DNA of 64,000 bases from Staphylococcus sp. IVB6214 (GTDB lineage Bacteria > Bacillota > Bacilli > Staphylococcales > Staphylococcaceae). The stretch covers positions 1,984,001 to 2,048,000 of the forward strand of contig NZ_CP094723.1 in NCBI RefSeq assembly GCF_025558585.1, read 5' to 3'. Position numbers and translations under genes: made by a program. The notes below the pieces were generated by a model. That model was given only the letters and a program-made list of their open reading frames with translations. It was not told the origin of the DNA and did not search any database. This document shows positions 9,993-19,837 of the stretch, one piece after another (position 1 is the first letter of the stretch; each line of letters opens with the position of its first letter).

Positions 9993-11150
9993 TTATATGA
10001 CGTTTTTCATATTTTGTTGATCATTTAAAAAAACTTCGCTAATGCGTTGGGCTGCCATGCGTCCGCCAGTAATACTGCGAGCAAATGGGCCTAATTCAAG
10101 ATCTGCTAACATACCTGTTACATAGAGGTTCGGTACCCATTCAAGTGTTGATGTGATTACAGGGAAACCTGAAACTACATCGGCATCTTCACGATTTAAG
10201 ATGGATTGAATCAATGGCTGCTCCATTAAGTCAAATTTGAAGCCTGTTGCCAAGTAAATACCATCGTATGGAATCACTTGATCTTCGGTATGAATCATAT
10301 GATCAGCTACTTTGACAATAGGTGTTTGATGAATTATCAGCTTTCCTTCTTCTTGTGCATGTCTTAACTTCAAATGCATTTCTTTTGGCATAGACCCTTT
10401 ATGTCTCTCTTGGCGATTAATTTCAGCACGTTTTGCCAAATCCTTTTCACATTGAAAACAACGCATATATTTAGGACCTAACCACCCTGGTTCTGCATCA
10501 AAATCAAAAACTTCTAATGGCTTTTTCAACCATAAATGTATCGGTTCAGAACGTTCTTCGGATAACAACTTAATTACTAAGTGGGCTGCAGATATTCCAT
10601 TTCCTACTACATGAGAAGATGTAATAGATGCATCAAAATCTTTTTGATGAATATGCTGCACGTCTGGTTGTTCAACATAGAGATCAGGAATATTCGGTGT
10701 GTGGTGTGTGCCCATCGCTAATACGACATAATGCCCTTGAACTTGCTCTCCATTATTCAAAGTGACTTCCCAATACTGATCCTTCTGCTGTATATTTACT
10801 GACTCTTGATGAATATGTGCTTTATCTAACGCATAGTGATGAATCCATTTTTCAGTATGGTCTAAAAACATATCTAAGCGTGGGCGTTGAAATTGACCAA
10901 TCATAGCTTGCGTATACTGTTGTTGTTTTGCAAACTTTTTAAGGTCAAACGCTTCAGGATAGCAATGATGTACAAGCGGAGATCTTAGATAAGGCATGCT
11001 TAATCGTGATGTTTGCATCTTAAAATTCCCCATCAGTTCATCATGTGAATCTATAATTGCCAGTTGTTCGCCAGGAAGTCCTGAATATCGTAGTTGTAAT
11101 GCAAGTGTTGTCGCATGGACACCACCGCCTATAATAATCCATTCATACAT
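9993..11150 (-). CDS. FAD/NAD(P)-binding protein resembling SidA/IucD-type monooxygenases
   Basis: A 385-residue protein. The frame is open further upstream, but the GGAGG site sits about ten bases before ATG 11150, giving an N-terminus that starts directly in the FAD-binding motif IIGGGVHATTLAL. A second nucleotide-binding region lies near VVGNGISAAHLVI (about residue 190), and a late FAD-contact motif IYLATGFKFD near 325. This order matches ornithine/lysine N-hydroxylase-like flavoproteins. No siderophore genes are adjacent, so the substrate is open. It could equally be a FAD-dependent oxidoreductase of other use. Confidence 0.8.
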   Translation of the reverse strand: MYEWIIIGGGVHATTLALQLRYSGLPGEQLAIIDSHDELMGNFKMQTSRLSMPYLRSPLVHHCYPEAFDLKKFAKQQQYTQAMIGQFQRPRLDMFLDHTEKWIHHYALDKAHIHQESVNIQQKDQYWEVTLNNGEQVQGHYVVLAMGTHHTPNIPDLYVEQPDVQHIHQKDFDASITSSHVVGNGISAAHLVIKLLSEERSEPIHLWLKKPLEVFDFDAEPGWLGPKYMRCFQCEKDLAKRAEINRQERHKGSMPKEMHLKLRHAQEEGKLIIHQTPIVKVADHMIHTEDQVIPYDGIYLATGFKFDLMEQPLIQSILNREDADVVSGFPVITSTLEWVPNLYVTGMLADLELGPFARSITGGRMAAQRISEVFLNDQQNMKNVI

Positions 11151-11246
11151 AAATGATACGCCTCCACGTAAATCGAAATGATTACGTTTTATAATAATAA
11201 AGATGACTAAAGAATACAAGTAAGAACATGAGAGAAATTTTCCACT

Positions 11247-11285
11247 AAAAAAAGCCACTTACCGACTCATCAGTAAATGACTTCT
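11247..11285 (-). terminator. Terminator downstream of the SDR gene
   Basis: Minus-strand hairpin AGTCATTTAC / GTAAGTGGCT (with G-U pairs) followed by seven T residues, about 25 bases after the SDR stop codon. Confidence 0.8.
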
Positions 11286-11309
11286 TATCGAATCCTTTAT
11301 TGCGTGTGA

Positions 11310-12191
11310 TTAAACGATCGGTGCACCACCTGTAATCCCATATACTTGACCTGTAATGAAACTACCACCTTCAGATGCAAGTAATACATATACATCCGCT
11401 AACTCAACAGGTTGTCCTGCGCGTTGTAACGGTTGATTTTTACCAAAGTTAGGAATTTTTTCTTGTGGTTGTCCGCCGGAAATTTGTAGTGGCGTCCAGA
11501 CAGGTCCTGGTGCAACAGCATTCACACGAATTCCTTTAGGCCCTAACTGTGCAGCCAATCCCTTCGCCAATGATACGTTACAAGATTTTGTCATCGCATA
11601 GTCCAATAATTGTGGACTTGGTTTTACTGCTTGAATAGACGACGTTAAGATAATGCTAGCACCTGCTTCAAGGTAATTTAATGCTTCTTGAATAGAATAG
11701 ACAGTTGAAAATACATTCACTTCAAATGTATCTGTTAGCTGCTTCGGATCTAACTTTTGAATATCGAACTCGAACTGTTGCATACCAGCATTGAGTACTA
11801 AAATATCAAGACCACCCAATTGTTCATAGGCATCTTTAACCATTTGTCGCGCATAGTCTGCATCACGCAAGTCTCCTGGTAACAATACTGCTTTTTGTCC
11901 TGCTGCTTCAATGAATGCTTTCACATCTTCTGCGTCTACTTGTTCGTCAGGGTGGTATGCAATTGCAACATCTGCCCCTTCTCTTGCATAAGCAATAGCT
12001 GCAGCACGGCCAATACCTGAATCACCACCCGTCACAAGTGCCTTCTTACCCACTAATTTTTCAGCACCACGGTAAGATGTTTCACCGCAGTCTGGCACTG
12101 GTGTCATTTCACGTTGAATACCTGGATAAGGTTGGGGTTGTTTTTCGTACGTATCATGGAAATATTGTGTTAATGGATTTTGGCTAGACAT
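11310..12191 (-). CDS. SDR-family oxidoreductase (YhdF/YhxC-like)
   Basis: 293 residues, longer than a classical SDR because of an N-terminal extension of about 45 residues ([20 protein letters not shown]) typical of the general-stress glucose/ribitol-dehydrogenase-like subgroup. The NAD(P) motif [10 protein letters not shown] is at about residue 54, LNAG near 133, and the catalytic Ser plus YxxxK (YAMTK) near 187-201. It is flanked by its own terminator, so it is probably monocistronic. Physiological substrate unknown. Confidence 0.9.
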   Translation of the reverse strand: MSSQNPLTQYFHDTYEKQPQPYPGIQREMTPVPDCGETSYRGAEKLVGKKALVTGGDSGIGRAAAIAYAREGADVAIAYHPDEQVDAEDVKAFIEAAGQKAVLLPGDLRDADYARQMVKDAYEQLGGLDILVLNAGMQQFEFDIQKLDPKQLTDTFEVNVFSTVYSIQEALNYLEAGASIILTSSIQAVKPSPQLLDYAMTKSCNVSLAKGLAAQLGPKGIRVNAVAPGPVWTPLQISGGQPQEKIPNFGKNQPLQRAGQPVELADVYVLLASEGGSFITGQVYGITGGAPIV

Positions 12192-12233
12192 ATTTAAAAC
12201 CTCTCTTCCTATAATGTTCTCCTTAAAAGTAGC

Positions 12234-12274
12234 AAAAAAACTCAGAAAAGCAAAACAAGTTGCCCTTCTGAGTT
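12234..12274 (-). terminator. Terminator of the dicarboxylate symporter gene
   Basis: Minus-strand hairpin AACTCAG / CTGAGTT followed by a run of T, directly after the symporter stop. Confidence 0.8.
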
Positions 12275-12280
12275 CATTGG

Positions 12281-13429
12281 TTATTCTGTATACTTTTTAC
12301 CTAAACGATCGACAATCGCTGAGATTGCGCCGTCACCTGTTACGTTCGTTGCTGTACCAAAGCTATCTTGCGCCATGTACAATGCAATCATCAGGCCAAT
12401 CGCTGCTTCGTTAAAGCCTAAGATTGAACCTAAGATACCACTTGCTGCCATTACAGATCCACCCGGAACGCCCGGTGCTGCGATCATGATAACGCCAAGC
12501 ATAAAGATGAATCCAATCATTGTCGGCACACTTACTAATGATAAGCTTGGTAAAACAATCATCGCCGCAACTGAACAACTCACTAATGTAATTGTAGAAC
12601 CTGATAAGTGAATCGTTGCAAGTAATGGCACACTAAAGTCTGCAACAGCTGGTGTTACATTGTTCTTTTTCGCTTGTTTCAATGTAACTGGAATTGTAGC
12701 TGCACTACTCATTGTACCTAATGCTGTGAAGTAAGATGGTAACATTGTTTTAAGCAACGTAAGCGGACTTTTCTTGCTTAAAATACCTGCAATCACATAG
12801 AGAACTGTCAACCATACCCAGTGCATAACAATCGCAATGATCAATACAATGCCAAATACTTTTAGGATACTGACAACTGTCCCTTGTGCTGTCATTTCAG
12901 CAAAGATTGTTGCGATATAGAATGGTAAGAATGGAATAATAATTTTTTCAATTAATACTTCTACAATGCGCTGACCTTCATCGATTAACTTAATCATCGT
13001 GAATGCTTCAACTTTGTGCGCAATAATACCGAATGCAAATGCTGTAATCAATGCTGTTAATACACCCATTAATGGATCAAATTCAAAAGAGAAGAATGGC
13101 ATAATCTCAGGTGCTTCCCCAGGCACTTTACCACTTGATGCAATCACTGGCATCAAATTATAAGAAACAGTTAACGCCATTAAACCTGCTAAAATCGTTG
13201 ATGTATATGCGACACCTACTGTCATACCAACAAGTCTTCCTGAACCTTTGCCGAGTGATGTAATACCAGAAGCAATAAAGAAAAAGATAATCAACGGAAT
13301 CATGTAGTTGATGATTTGTCCGAAGACGCCCTTCACTGTTACAAGTACTTTATTGAGAATTTCAACATCTAACATCCCAAGTAAAATACCCGCAATAATC
13401 CCTAATAATAACTTTCCAATTAGTTTCAT
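12281..13429 (-). CDS. Dicarboxylate/amino acid:cation symporter (DAACS family)
   Basis: 382 residues, about eight hydrophobic segments plus re-entrant loops. The start is ATG 13429: an upstream in-frame ATG at 13447 overlaps the GGAGGGGG ribosome site and is rejected. The Ser-rich hairpin motif SSAATIPVT (about residue 255) and the C-terminal TNVTGDGA segment are hallmarks of GltP/GltT/DctA transporters, which take up glutamate, aspartate or C4-dicarboxylates with H+ or Na+. The exact substrate cannot be assigned. Confidence 0.9.
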   Translation of the reverse strand: MKLIGKLLLGIIAGILLGMLDVEILNKVLVTVKGVFGQIINYMIPLIIFFFIASGITSLGKGSGRLVGMTVGVAYTSTILAGLMALTVSYNLMPVIASSGKVPGEAPEIMPFFSFEFDPLMGVLTALITAFAFGIIAHKVEAFTMIKLIDEGQRIVEVLIEKIIIPFLPFYIATIFAEMTAQGTVVSILKVFGIVLIIAIVMHWVWLTVLYVIAGILSKKSPLTLLKTMLPSYFTALGTMSSAATIPVTLKQAKKNNVTPAVADFSVPLLATIHLSGSTITLVSCSVAAMIVLPSLSLVSVPTMIGFIFMLGVIMIAAPGVPGGSVMAASGILGSILGFNEAAIGLMIALYMAQDSFGTATNVTGDGAISAIVDRLGKKYTE

Positions 13430-13701
13430 CGGTCTGTCCCCCTCCATAATACTATAATCGAATCAAAACTCTCCCCTAATACGAGCGCTTTCATTATATA
13501 TTGCATTAATTAGTTTGAAAAATCAATATATTTTTTAAAATAATTTTATGATACTTTATTTTACATCTCGAATTAAGGTGACTTTTATTACATATCACTT
13601 TTTTTGAACGAAAATACTATTATACAGAAGTAAACGATAACTTTTAAGTCCTTCTTTAGTTTAAACTTGTCGAATGGATGTCTTCAGACTTCTATTAACT
13701 T

Positions 13702-13741
13702 GAAAAAATCTGTGCACCTTGACCTAACAGTCAACATGCAC
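13702..13741 (-). terminator. Terminator of the Bcr/CflA exporter gene
   Basis: Minus-strand stem GTGCATGTTGAC / GTCAAGGTGCAC with six-base loop, then AGATTTTTT. It ends the cyclase-exporter transcript. Confidence 0.85.
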
Positions 13742-13751
13742 GGACTTTTCT

Positions 13752-14966
13752 TTATGCTTTATTCAATGTTGTTCTCAATAAGACACGTGTTAAAAACATC
13801 AATACTAATAGCAAGACAATTGTCGTTCCAAGCACAACACTGTATGGAATGACGCTGTCTGGTCCTTGAATACCAATCAATGGCGCAACCGAACTCCCTA
13901 AGACGAACTGGAATAGCCCCAGTAAACTTGATGCGCTACCACTTCCACCTGTTCTTGCTTGCATTGCGAGTGAATATGCCAACGGTCCAATTGCAGTAAC
14001 TGGCGCCACACAAAGCATAAACCCGATGATTAGGACGACAAGTGGCAAGTGTAATAACAATACGACCATCACAAGTGTCGCACCGATGACTTGCAAAATA
14101 ATGAAGCCTGCTAATACATTCAATTGATTGTAAAAACGTAATAGAATATTTGCCAATTGGCTCGAAATAATCAGACCAATTCCCGTCAATACCATCAACA
14201 TACTAAAGTTTTGCGGCGATAAGCCGTAAACATTCTGTGTTATGAACGGTGCGCCCGCTCCATAACTAAATATCATAATATAAGTAACACCTTGTAAAAA
14301 CATTGGTACGAGAAAGTGTGGTGTTTTCAGCAAACGACCAAAGTCTTTAAAGATTGCTCCAAAGTTATCATGTGCTTCATGCGTTGTATTCAATGTCTTC
14401 ATTTTTGGATGTGTCAATACTACTAAAAACATCACTGCACCGATCACTGCAAGTGCAACGAATATCGCTCTCCATTCAGCCACTGTTAGAATCAACGCAC
14501 TCACTAATGGCGCTAAGATTGAAATGATACCATTCACGACCATTAAAGCAGTGAAAAAACGGCTCAGAATTTCTCCATGATACAATTCAGCTACTGTTGC
14601 ACGAGCAATTACAATCGCTCCACCTCCTGCTAACCCTTGTACCAAACGTGCCATAATGAATAAGCTGACACTACTACTTATTGCACTTGCTAATGATGCA
14701 ACAACAACAAGGGATAAGATCGTCAATACTAAAGTTTTACGCGGCACACGATCCGCAATGACGCCGAATATAAATTGACCGAACGCAATACCAATCATCG
14801 CGATTGATAATGTTAATTGTACTTGTGAAGTAGAAGTACCCAAGTCTTTTTGAACAAGCGGTAAAGCAGGACTGTACATATCTGATAACATCGGTCCAAA
14901 TGCTGTCATTGCCCCTAATAAAATAATGAATGATAAATGTGATAGATCAAGCTTTGTCTTTGTCAT
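13752..14966 (-). CDS. Bcr/CflA-family MFS drug efflux transporter
   Basis: 404 residues with about twelve membrane helices. The N-terminal DMYSPALPLVQKDLGTS segment and the loop GVIADRVPRKTLVL are characteristic of the Bcr/CflA subfamily of proton-driven exporters. The ATG lies behind a GGGG site. It starts 32 bases after the cyclase gene stops, on the same strand, so the two form a small operon. Exported compound unknown. Confidence 0.88.
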   Translation of the reverse strand: MTKTKLDLSHLSFIILLGAMTAFGPMLSDMYSPALPLVQKDLGTSTSQVQLTLSIAMIGIAFGQFIFGVIADRVPRKTLVLTILSLVVVASLASAISSSVSLFIMARLVQGLAGGGAIVIARATVAELYHGEILSRFFTALMVVNGIISILAPLVSALILTVAEWRAIFVALAVIGAVMFLVVLTHPKMKTLNTTHEAHDNFGAIFKDFGRLLKTPHFLVPMFLQGVTYIMIFSYGAGAPFITQNVYGLSPQNFSMLMVLTGIGLIISSQLANILLRFYNQLNVLAGFIILQVIGATLVMVVLLLHLPLVVLIIGFMLCVAPVTAIGPLAYSLAMQARTGGSGSASSLLGLFQFVLGSSVAPLIGIQGPDSVIPYSVVLGTTIVLLLVLMFLTRVLLRTTLNKA

Positions 14967-14998
14967 ATAAAGTTCCCCATATCTCTCTTAATATAATG

Positions 14999-15613
14999 TT
15001 ACTTTTTATCTACGACTGCACGTAAATATGCCGCATCTCCACCTTGAATCTTCAGCGGTAATCCTATAAAACGATATTGCCCTTCCATCACATCATCTAA
15101 ACGTAAGTTCTCAATATGATACATTTGATGTTGTGCAAGCTGATGATGATTATCTAATGTTTCAGAGTCAAGTGCATCTACTGAAGGGACGTCTACACCG
15201 ACGACTTGAATCCCACATGTCGCAAGATAATCAATCGCATCCTTAGTCAACACCGTAATTTCATTTGGAAAGACCGTTGGCTGCGACACCGTTCGTGTTT
15301 TCAACAATAATATCGTACCTTCTATGTGTGAACGTTCCAAATCTTCACGTGTGATATGTGTTTGGTCAGTAAACACCAATATCGTTGCATCTCCAATAAG
15401 ACGTTGAATGTCTATTTCATCAGCAGTCCATCCGTCATCTGAGACGTGCTTGGCTGCATCGATATGCGTACCAATATGATTACTGCCAGAGATATGCGCA
15501 ATGTTCGCACTCCCATTTTCTTTTTTAGTTGTAAAATATTCTAACTTAAAAGCAGGGTCCCCCGGCCACGGTGCAATATCTTCATGTAGTGTATGTGTAA
15601 TATCTATCCACAT
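14999..15613 (-). CDS. Cyclase/kynurenine-formamidase-like metal hydrolase
   Basis: 204 residues from the ATG at 15613, chosen because a GGGGGG site is six bases upstream; in-frame starts at 15619 and 15634 are alternatives. The family motif HxGTHxDxxxH is present (HIGTHIDAAKH, about residue 47), providing the zinc ligands of KynB-like formamidases. The C-terminal GLPLKIQGGDAAYLRAV segment is also typical. No tryptophan-degradation genes are nearby, so the substrate may be a different amide or lactone. It is co-transcribed with the downstream exporter. Confidence 0.85.
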   Translation of the reverse strand: MWIDITHTLHEDIAPWPGDPAFKLEYFTTKKENGSANIAHISGSNHIGTHIDAAKHVSDDGWTADEIDIQRLIGDATILVFTDQTHITREDLERSHIEGTILLLKTRTVSQPTVFPNEITVLTKDAIDYLATCGIQVVGVDVPSVDALDSETLDNHHQLAQHQMYHIENLRLDDVMEGQYRFIGLPLKIQGGDAAYLRAVVDKK

Positions 15614-15702
15614 CGTCATCCCCCCTTGTCCCAAATATCTTATTTAATAAGCGTAAACGTCAACAGACAGATTGACAATACAAATTTTTAAAAATTTAAT
15701 AT

Positions 15703-15767
15703 AAAAAAGATGCACTACACAGGTTGAGCCATCATTTGTCTCTGCTCTAAGAAACCACTCGTGCATC
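15703..15767 (-). terminator. Long hairpin with T tract upstream of the cyclase gene
   Basis: On the minus strand GATGCAC ... GTGCATC closes a hairpin with inner pairings GGTT/AACC and GAGC/GCTC, followed by six T residues. It lies between the hydrolase stop (15882) and the cyclase start, so it can be the hydrolase terminator. The 90 bases from it to the cyclase start, and its internal loops, leave an attenuator role possible. It lacks a T-box consensus. Confidence 0.6.
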
Positions 15768-15881
15768 AATGAAGTCTCCGTGCGATCAATCTCTTGCACA
15801 TCTCTATCGTTCAACTCATTGTCATTTGCGGTATCTAACCTGTTGTAAGTGCATCGCTGTTCTCTATACGCTGAATTGTAT

Positions 15882-16757
15882 TTATATATGTAGCCATTCG
15901 TTAATATTCGATTCAATACTTTTTAACGCACCGTCATGCGTTTTATCGAGTACACGTAAAAAGTCTAAATGTCCAACTTCTGGATATATGACACTTTTCA
16001 CACTTGCACCGAGCGACTCAAACTTTTCGAGTGTTTCTTTAGAGTCTTTGTTCGGAAAGATTACATCATCTTCTCCTAATAAAAACAACACATTTGGCAT
16101 ATCAACAATCTTATCAATGTCCGCAAGATAATCTGATCCGAGCGTATATAACAAATCTGTCACCATTGCATCAACTGGTGCAAAGTAATCTGTAAAGTTT
16201 GTGTTGTTTTCATGCTTCTTAGAGATACCTTGATCTAATACTAACTCTGGAATACTCTTGATCATGCCATCTTGATTGTCCGACTTCATGTCTTTAACGA
16301 GTTCCATTAGTAGCTTAGAAATGCGCAATTCTTTAATATCAATTTTGGCAGCACTATTAAGATAGACCAACTGTTTAATCGGTAACGTGTTATAACCTGC
16401 AAGCTTCGTCGCAATCAGTCCACCCATTGAGTAGCCAATAATCGCTAACTCTTGAAGTTTTGTCTCATTGACAATTGATACCAATGCTTCATTAATACGT
16501 GTGGCATAATCCACTAAGCTGTGGGATGCACGTGCTAGCTCACTACTCTCACCACGCCCAGGGCAATTGATAAAAATCAATCTTACATGATGAATATATT
16601 TGGCAAATACCGTCATTATTTTATAATTCATCACCGCACCGTGTATCAATACGACTGCCTTATCTGATGTCATATCTCCCATTGTCACAATCTCTAACTG
16701 TGCATCGTCATGGTCTTTTAATGTCATAACTGTCTGTTCATAATTGTTTAGTGACAT
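15882..16757 (-). CDS. Alpha/beta-fold hydrolase
   Basis: 291 residues behind an AAGAGGA site. The nucleophile elbow GYSMGG (about residue 108), the oxyanion-hole segment LIHGAVM (about 37), a late acid region LLGEDD and a final GHLDFL containing the catalytic His are all present, so the triad looks intact. Esterase, lipase or lactonase activity cannot be distinguished. Confidence 0.88.
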   Translation of the reverse strand: MSLNNYEQTVMTLKDHDDAQLEIVTMGDMTSDKAVVLIHGAVMNYKIMTVFAKYIHHVRLIFINCPGRGESSELARASHSLVDYATRINEALVSIVNETKLQELAIIGYSMGGLIATKLAGYNTLPIKQLVYLNSAAKIDIKELRISKLLMELVKDMKSDNQDGMIKSIPELVLDQGISKKHENNTNFTDYFAPVDAMVTDLLYTLGSDYLADIDKIVDMPNVLFLLGEDDVIFPNKDSKETLEKFESLGASVKSVIYPEVGHLDFLRVLDKTHDGALKSIESNINEWLHI

Positions 16758-16863
16758 ATTCTATCCTCTTACTATTCTAAATATGATTGTTTTCAATAAT
16801 TATAACACTCATATATTATAGTAGATACACGTCATTTTGAGAATGGTGCGTGAGACGTAATTG

Positions 16864-18282
16864 TTAATATTGTTTGACACCCCAAAGCTTTTCTTCACAT
16901 TTTTGAATGATATATTTCAACACTTGAATACGTGCTGTTTTTTTATGATCAGCTGGTACAACAAGCCAAGGTGCATGTGCCGTGTTCGTCTTGTTGATCA
17001 TGTCATGGCTTGCTTCCAAATACACATCCCACTTCTCACGATTACGCCAATCTTCATCTGTAATCTTCCATTGCTTCGTTGGATCTTTTTGACGATCTTC
17101 AAAGCGTTTTAACTGTTCATCTTTATCAAGTGACAAAAAGAACTTCAACACAATAGCGCCATCATGCGTCCACATCTTCTCAAACTGATTAATCTCATCG
17201 TACGCACGTGACCATTCATCCTTCGTCGCAAAACCTTCTACACGTTCAACAAGGACACGACCATACCAACTGCGATCAAAAATACTAATATGTCCACTCT
17301 TTGGCATCACTTTCGCAAAACGCCATAAATAATGATGATTCAACTCGACATCCGTTGGAGCACTTGTTGTATTCACTTCATATCCTGTTGGATCAAGCAG
17401 TTCACGTACACGCTTAATATTGCCCCCTTTGCCTGCCGCATCCATGCCTTCGTAGACAAGTACGAGCGGAATTTTGCGTTCATAAAGCGCAAATTGCAAC
17501 TCTCTCAAACGTAACTGTAATGATTCTATGATGGACTCGTAAGTCCGTTTTTTTACTTTTGTGTCTATGGGTCCAAACAGATCTGTATGGAAGTTTTCTG
17601 TGAATGCGCCATCTACGGTGCGTTCACGTTTTTCATGATGTGCGATGGCAGTTTCTAAGCGTGTAATGAAATGTTTGTACATCTTTTCAATAGCCACTTC
17701 ACGTTCGGTATAGTCGATTACTTTCCAATCCGAACTTAACAATGATGCAAACTTTTCTTGATATACATCCGTTGGTACAACATTTTCATATTCTTGTGCT
17801 TTCCAACTTGTCAGAGGGTTTTCTTTCATCTGCGCAATATGTTCTTGACGCTTTTCTTCATCTATATTGATGTAGTACTTGATGACTTCATGATGATCGT
17901 CTACAAGCATTTGCTCAAATGACTGTATATCATCATATAAGTGGTCATAGTCTTTCAATACCTTCTGTTTAATGCCATGCACTTTATAGTCAATATATTG
18001 CGCATACCAACTTCGGAAATAGATATTGATATCCCCTTTAGACGGCAACGTATGCCAAAACTTCTGTAAAAATTGATAGCGTAAATCTTCATCGGATGGT
18101 GTCTTGGTCGCAATAAAATGTGTATACTTGGCATCTAATGTTAGTAATAGTTCGTTGGCAAGTCTTGTTTTCCCTGATGCGGGTACACCTTCAAAAACAA
18201 TCATTACCGGAATACCTAATACATGTGTTTTTCGTGTTAACTCAGCTGCTTTCAATTGTAATCTTTCAATCTTTTCGCTCAT
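16864..18282 (-). CDS. Polyphosphate:AMP phosphotransferase (two-domain PPK2)
   Basis: 472 residues with ATG behind GGGTGA. Two PPK2 domains are fused. The first starts near residue 30 (EGVPASGKTRLANELL), the second near 270 (EGMDAAGKGGNIKRVRELLD), each followed by a lid-like RSWY motif (FRSWYAQ and FDRSWYGRVLVERVEG). Two-domain PPK2 enzymes phosphorylate AMP to ADP with polyphosphate. The second domain carries the better-conserved catalytic motifs, while the first has diverged, as in known PAP enzymes. No polyphosphate kinase or exopolyphosphatase gene is adjacent. Confidence 0.88.
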   Translation of the reverse strand: MSEKIERLQLKAAELTRKTHVLGIPVMIVFEGVPASGKTRLANELLLTLDAKYTHFIATKTPSDEDLRYQFLQKFWHTLPSKGDINIYFRSWYAQYIDYKVHGIKQKVLKDYDHLYDDIQSFEQMLVDDHHEVIKYYINIDEEKRQEHIAQMKENPLTSWKAQEYENVVPTDVYQEKFASLLSSDWKVIDYTEREVAIEKMYKHFITRLETAIAHHEKRERTVDGAFTENFHTDLFGPIDTKVKKRTYESIIESLQLRLRELQFALYERKIPLVLVYEGMDAAGKGGNIKRVRELLDPTGYEVNTTSAPTDVELNHHYLWRFAKVMPKSGHISIFDRSWYGRVLVERVEGFATKDEWSRAYDEINQFEKMWTHDGAIVLKFFLSLDKDEQLKRFEDRQKDPTKQWKITDEDWRNREKWDVYLEASHDMINKTNTAHAPWLVVPADHKKTARIQVLKYIIQKCEEKLWGVKQY

Positions 18283-18777
18283 AATTTCACCCCTATTCTT
18301 CTATTATACTGAATTAAAAATCAGCTTAGCAACGACGAATCAAATCCTAACTCCTGTAATTATTTACTTCTTCCATATCAAAATATTCTCCAGTAAAAGG
18401 AAGATTTGTCATGTTATGATTGGGTTATTTTCATTAACTTTTGGCAAATGCCCAATGAATTTCGAACTTTTTTGATGACTTTTTACATTACAATTCCACT
18501 TCTTCTTGTAATATTTGTAATATAACAGATATTTCAGATATCAATCGAAAAACACCTTCATATCAGTCAATTAAACAATCTCTCAAATAATTTTTAATTC
18601 TAAAAATACATGTCGTGCATATTACAAAGGCAGACAATGACATCATACTGTAATTTTTTGTTACTTGCCCGTCATTTACAAAATGGTTCTCGCTTGGTAG
18701 AGTGTGGTTGTTGAATTTTTTACAAGTGATTTTTTGAAAATGAAAATAAGCAACTATTATTGGAGGACTTATTTATT
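18283..18777. promoter_or_regulatory. 495-bp divergent intergenic region upstream of sceD
   Basis: AT-rich with no credible gene. It contains several TGTAA/TTACA elements (for example TGTAATATTTGTAAT at 18507 and TGTAATTTTTTGTTAC at 18649). These resemble WalR half-sites (TGTWAH), but the spacing departs from the N5 consensus, so I do not call an operator. Promoters for the phosphotransferase and sceD must lie here. Confidence 0.4.
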
Positions 18778-19488
18778 ATGAAAAAAACATTATTAGCTTC
18801 ATCATTAGCTTTAGCAATCGGAGCAACAGGCGTTGCTACACATACAACAGACGCAAATGCAGCTGAAGAACAAATCAACAAAGCTGAATTAGCGCAATTA
18901 GCATTAAATAACGATGCATCATTAAATGAAAGTGCGATTCACGCTGGTGCATATGACTACAAATTCTCATTAGACGGCGTAAACTACCACTTCTGGTCAG
19001 ATGGTGTTTACTTCGGTTATGAATACAATGAAAACGGTAGTGTAGAAGCAGCATCTTCAATGGCACAACCAACTGAAATTGCTGATGTGAACAATGTTGC
19101 AATGACTCAATCTGAATCAAACAATGCATCATACGTTCAAACACAACAACAATCATATTCAAACCAACCAGCGGCTCAAGCAGCACCATCATACAACTAC
19201 AACACTGCACAAACTTCAAGCGTAAGATTATCAAACGGTAACACTGCTGGTTCTGTTGGATCACGTGCAGCTCAAGAAATGGCTTCACGTACAGGTGTTG
19301 CGGCATCAACTTGGGAAGCAATCATTGCGCGTGAATCTAACGGTCAATTGAATGCATACAACCCATCAGGTGCTTCTGGTTTATTCCAAACAATGCCAGG
19401 TTGGGGTGCTACAAACACTTATGATCAACAAATCGCTGCTGCAACAAAAGCTTACAATGCACAAGGTTTAAGTGCTTGGGGCTTCTAA
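18778..19488 (+). CDS. sceD: SceD-like secreted lytic transglycosylase
   Basis: 236 residues from ATG 18778 behind TTGGAGGACT. A classical signal peptide (MKKTLLASSLALAIGATGVA) is probably cut near ANA-A. A middle region rich in Gln/Ser/Asn follows. The C-terminal 75 residues form the IsaA/SceD transglycosylase domain with the catalytic Glu in ARESNGQ and the conserved ASGLFQTMPGWG and C-terminal LSAWGF. SceD cleaves the glycan backbone of peptidoglycan and supports wall turnover and cell separation. Monocistronic, with a terminator directly after it. Confidence 0.92.
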   Translation: MKKTLLASSLALAIGATGVATHTTDANAAEEQINKAELAQLALNNDASLNESAIHAGAYDYKFSLDGVNYHFWSDGVYFGYEYNENGSVEAASSMAQPTEIADVNNVAMTQSESNNASYVQTQQQSYSNQPAAQAAPSYNYNTAQTSSVRLSNGNTAGSVGSRAAQEMASRTGVAASTWEAIIARESNGQLNAYNPSGASGLFQTMPGWGATNTYDQQIAAATKAYNAQGLSAWGF

Positions 19489-19511
19489 TCTAAAGAACCA
19501 TTAACAACTTA

Positions 19512-19541
19512 AAAGAGTCTCGTGATAGAGGCTCTTTTTTT
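19512..19541 (+). terminator. Terminator of sceD
   Basis: AAAGAGTCTC / GAGGCTCTTT hairpin followed by T residues, 25 bases after the sceD stop. Confidence 0.9.
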
Positions 19542-19579
19542 ATGGGTTTTATCCCAGTATGAATCAAGCAATCTCATGT

Positions 19580-19616
19580 GGTTGAGACACAAGCAAGATT
19601 TTATGATGTCTCAACC
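19580..19616. repeat. Inverted repeat with 10-bp perfect arms
   Basis: GGTTGAGACA and TGTCTCAACC separated by 17 bases, followed by a weak T-rich stretch. It resembles the short GAGACA/TGTCTC intergenic palindromes common in staphylococci. It may be a second terminator or a repeat element; there is no gene in this 349-base gap. Confidence 0.6.
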
Positions 19617-19837
19617 TTATCTTATTTATTGTAACCCGCCACTTTGACACGACGACATAGAAACATCAAGCAGACAAACATTCCGTATAGAGAATAAGTC
19701 AGTATATTAGCATTTATTTCAATTATGTTACATTCAGACGTAAAAATGTTTACAACTGTTCAATTCGGAAATGTTATGTGCTATGATGCTTTCAGACAAT
19801 ATGAAAAAAAGAAACGACAAGAGGAGACTTTTTAATC

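Noticed and set aside
13475..13488. cre site upstream of the dicarboxylate symporter
   Set aside because: TACGAGCGCTTTCA has a good right half but three mismatches in the left half.
15703..15900. T-box riboswitch upstream of the cyclase gene
   Set aside because: No AGGGTGGNACCGCG-like T-box and no stem I AGTA or GNTG elements; only a terminator-like hairpin.
15644..15916. A 90-residue minus-strand frame between the hydrolase and cyclase genes
   Set aside because: No ribosome site, no recognisable composition, and it overlaps the end of the hydrolase and a hairpin.
18483..18670. WalR operator upstream of sceD
   Set aside because: TGTAAT-like half-sites occur, but no pair has the required five-base spacing with two good half-sites.
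19720..19830. WalR operator upstream of the ssaA-like gene
   Set aside because: TGTTAC at 19726 lacks a partner hexamer at the correct distance.
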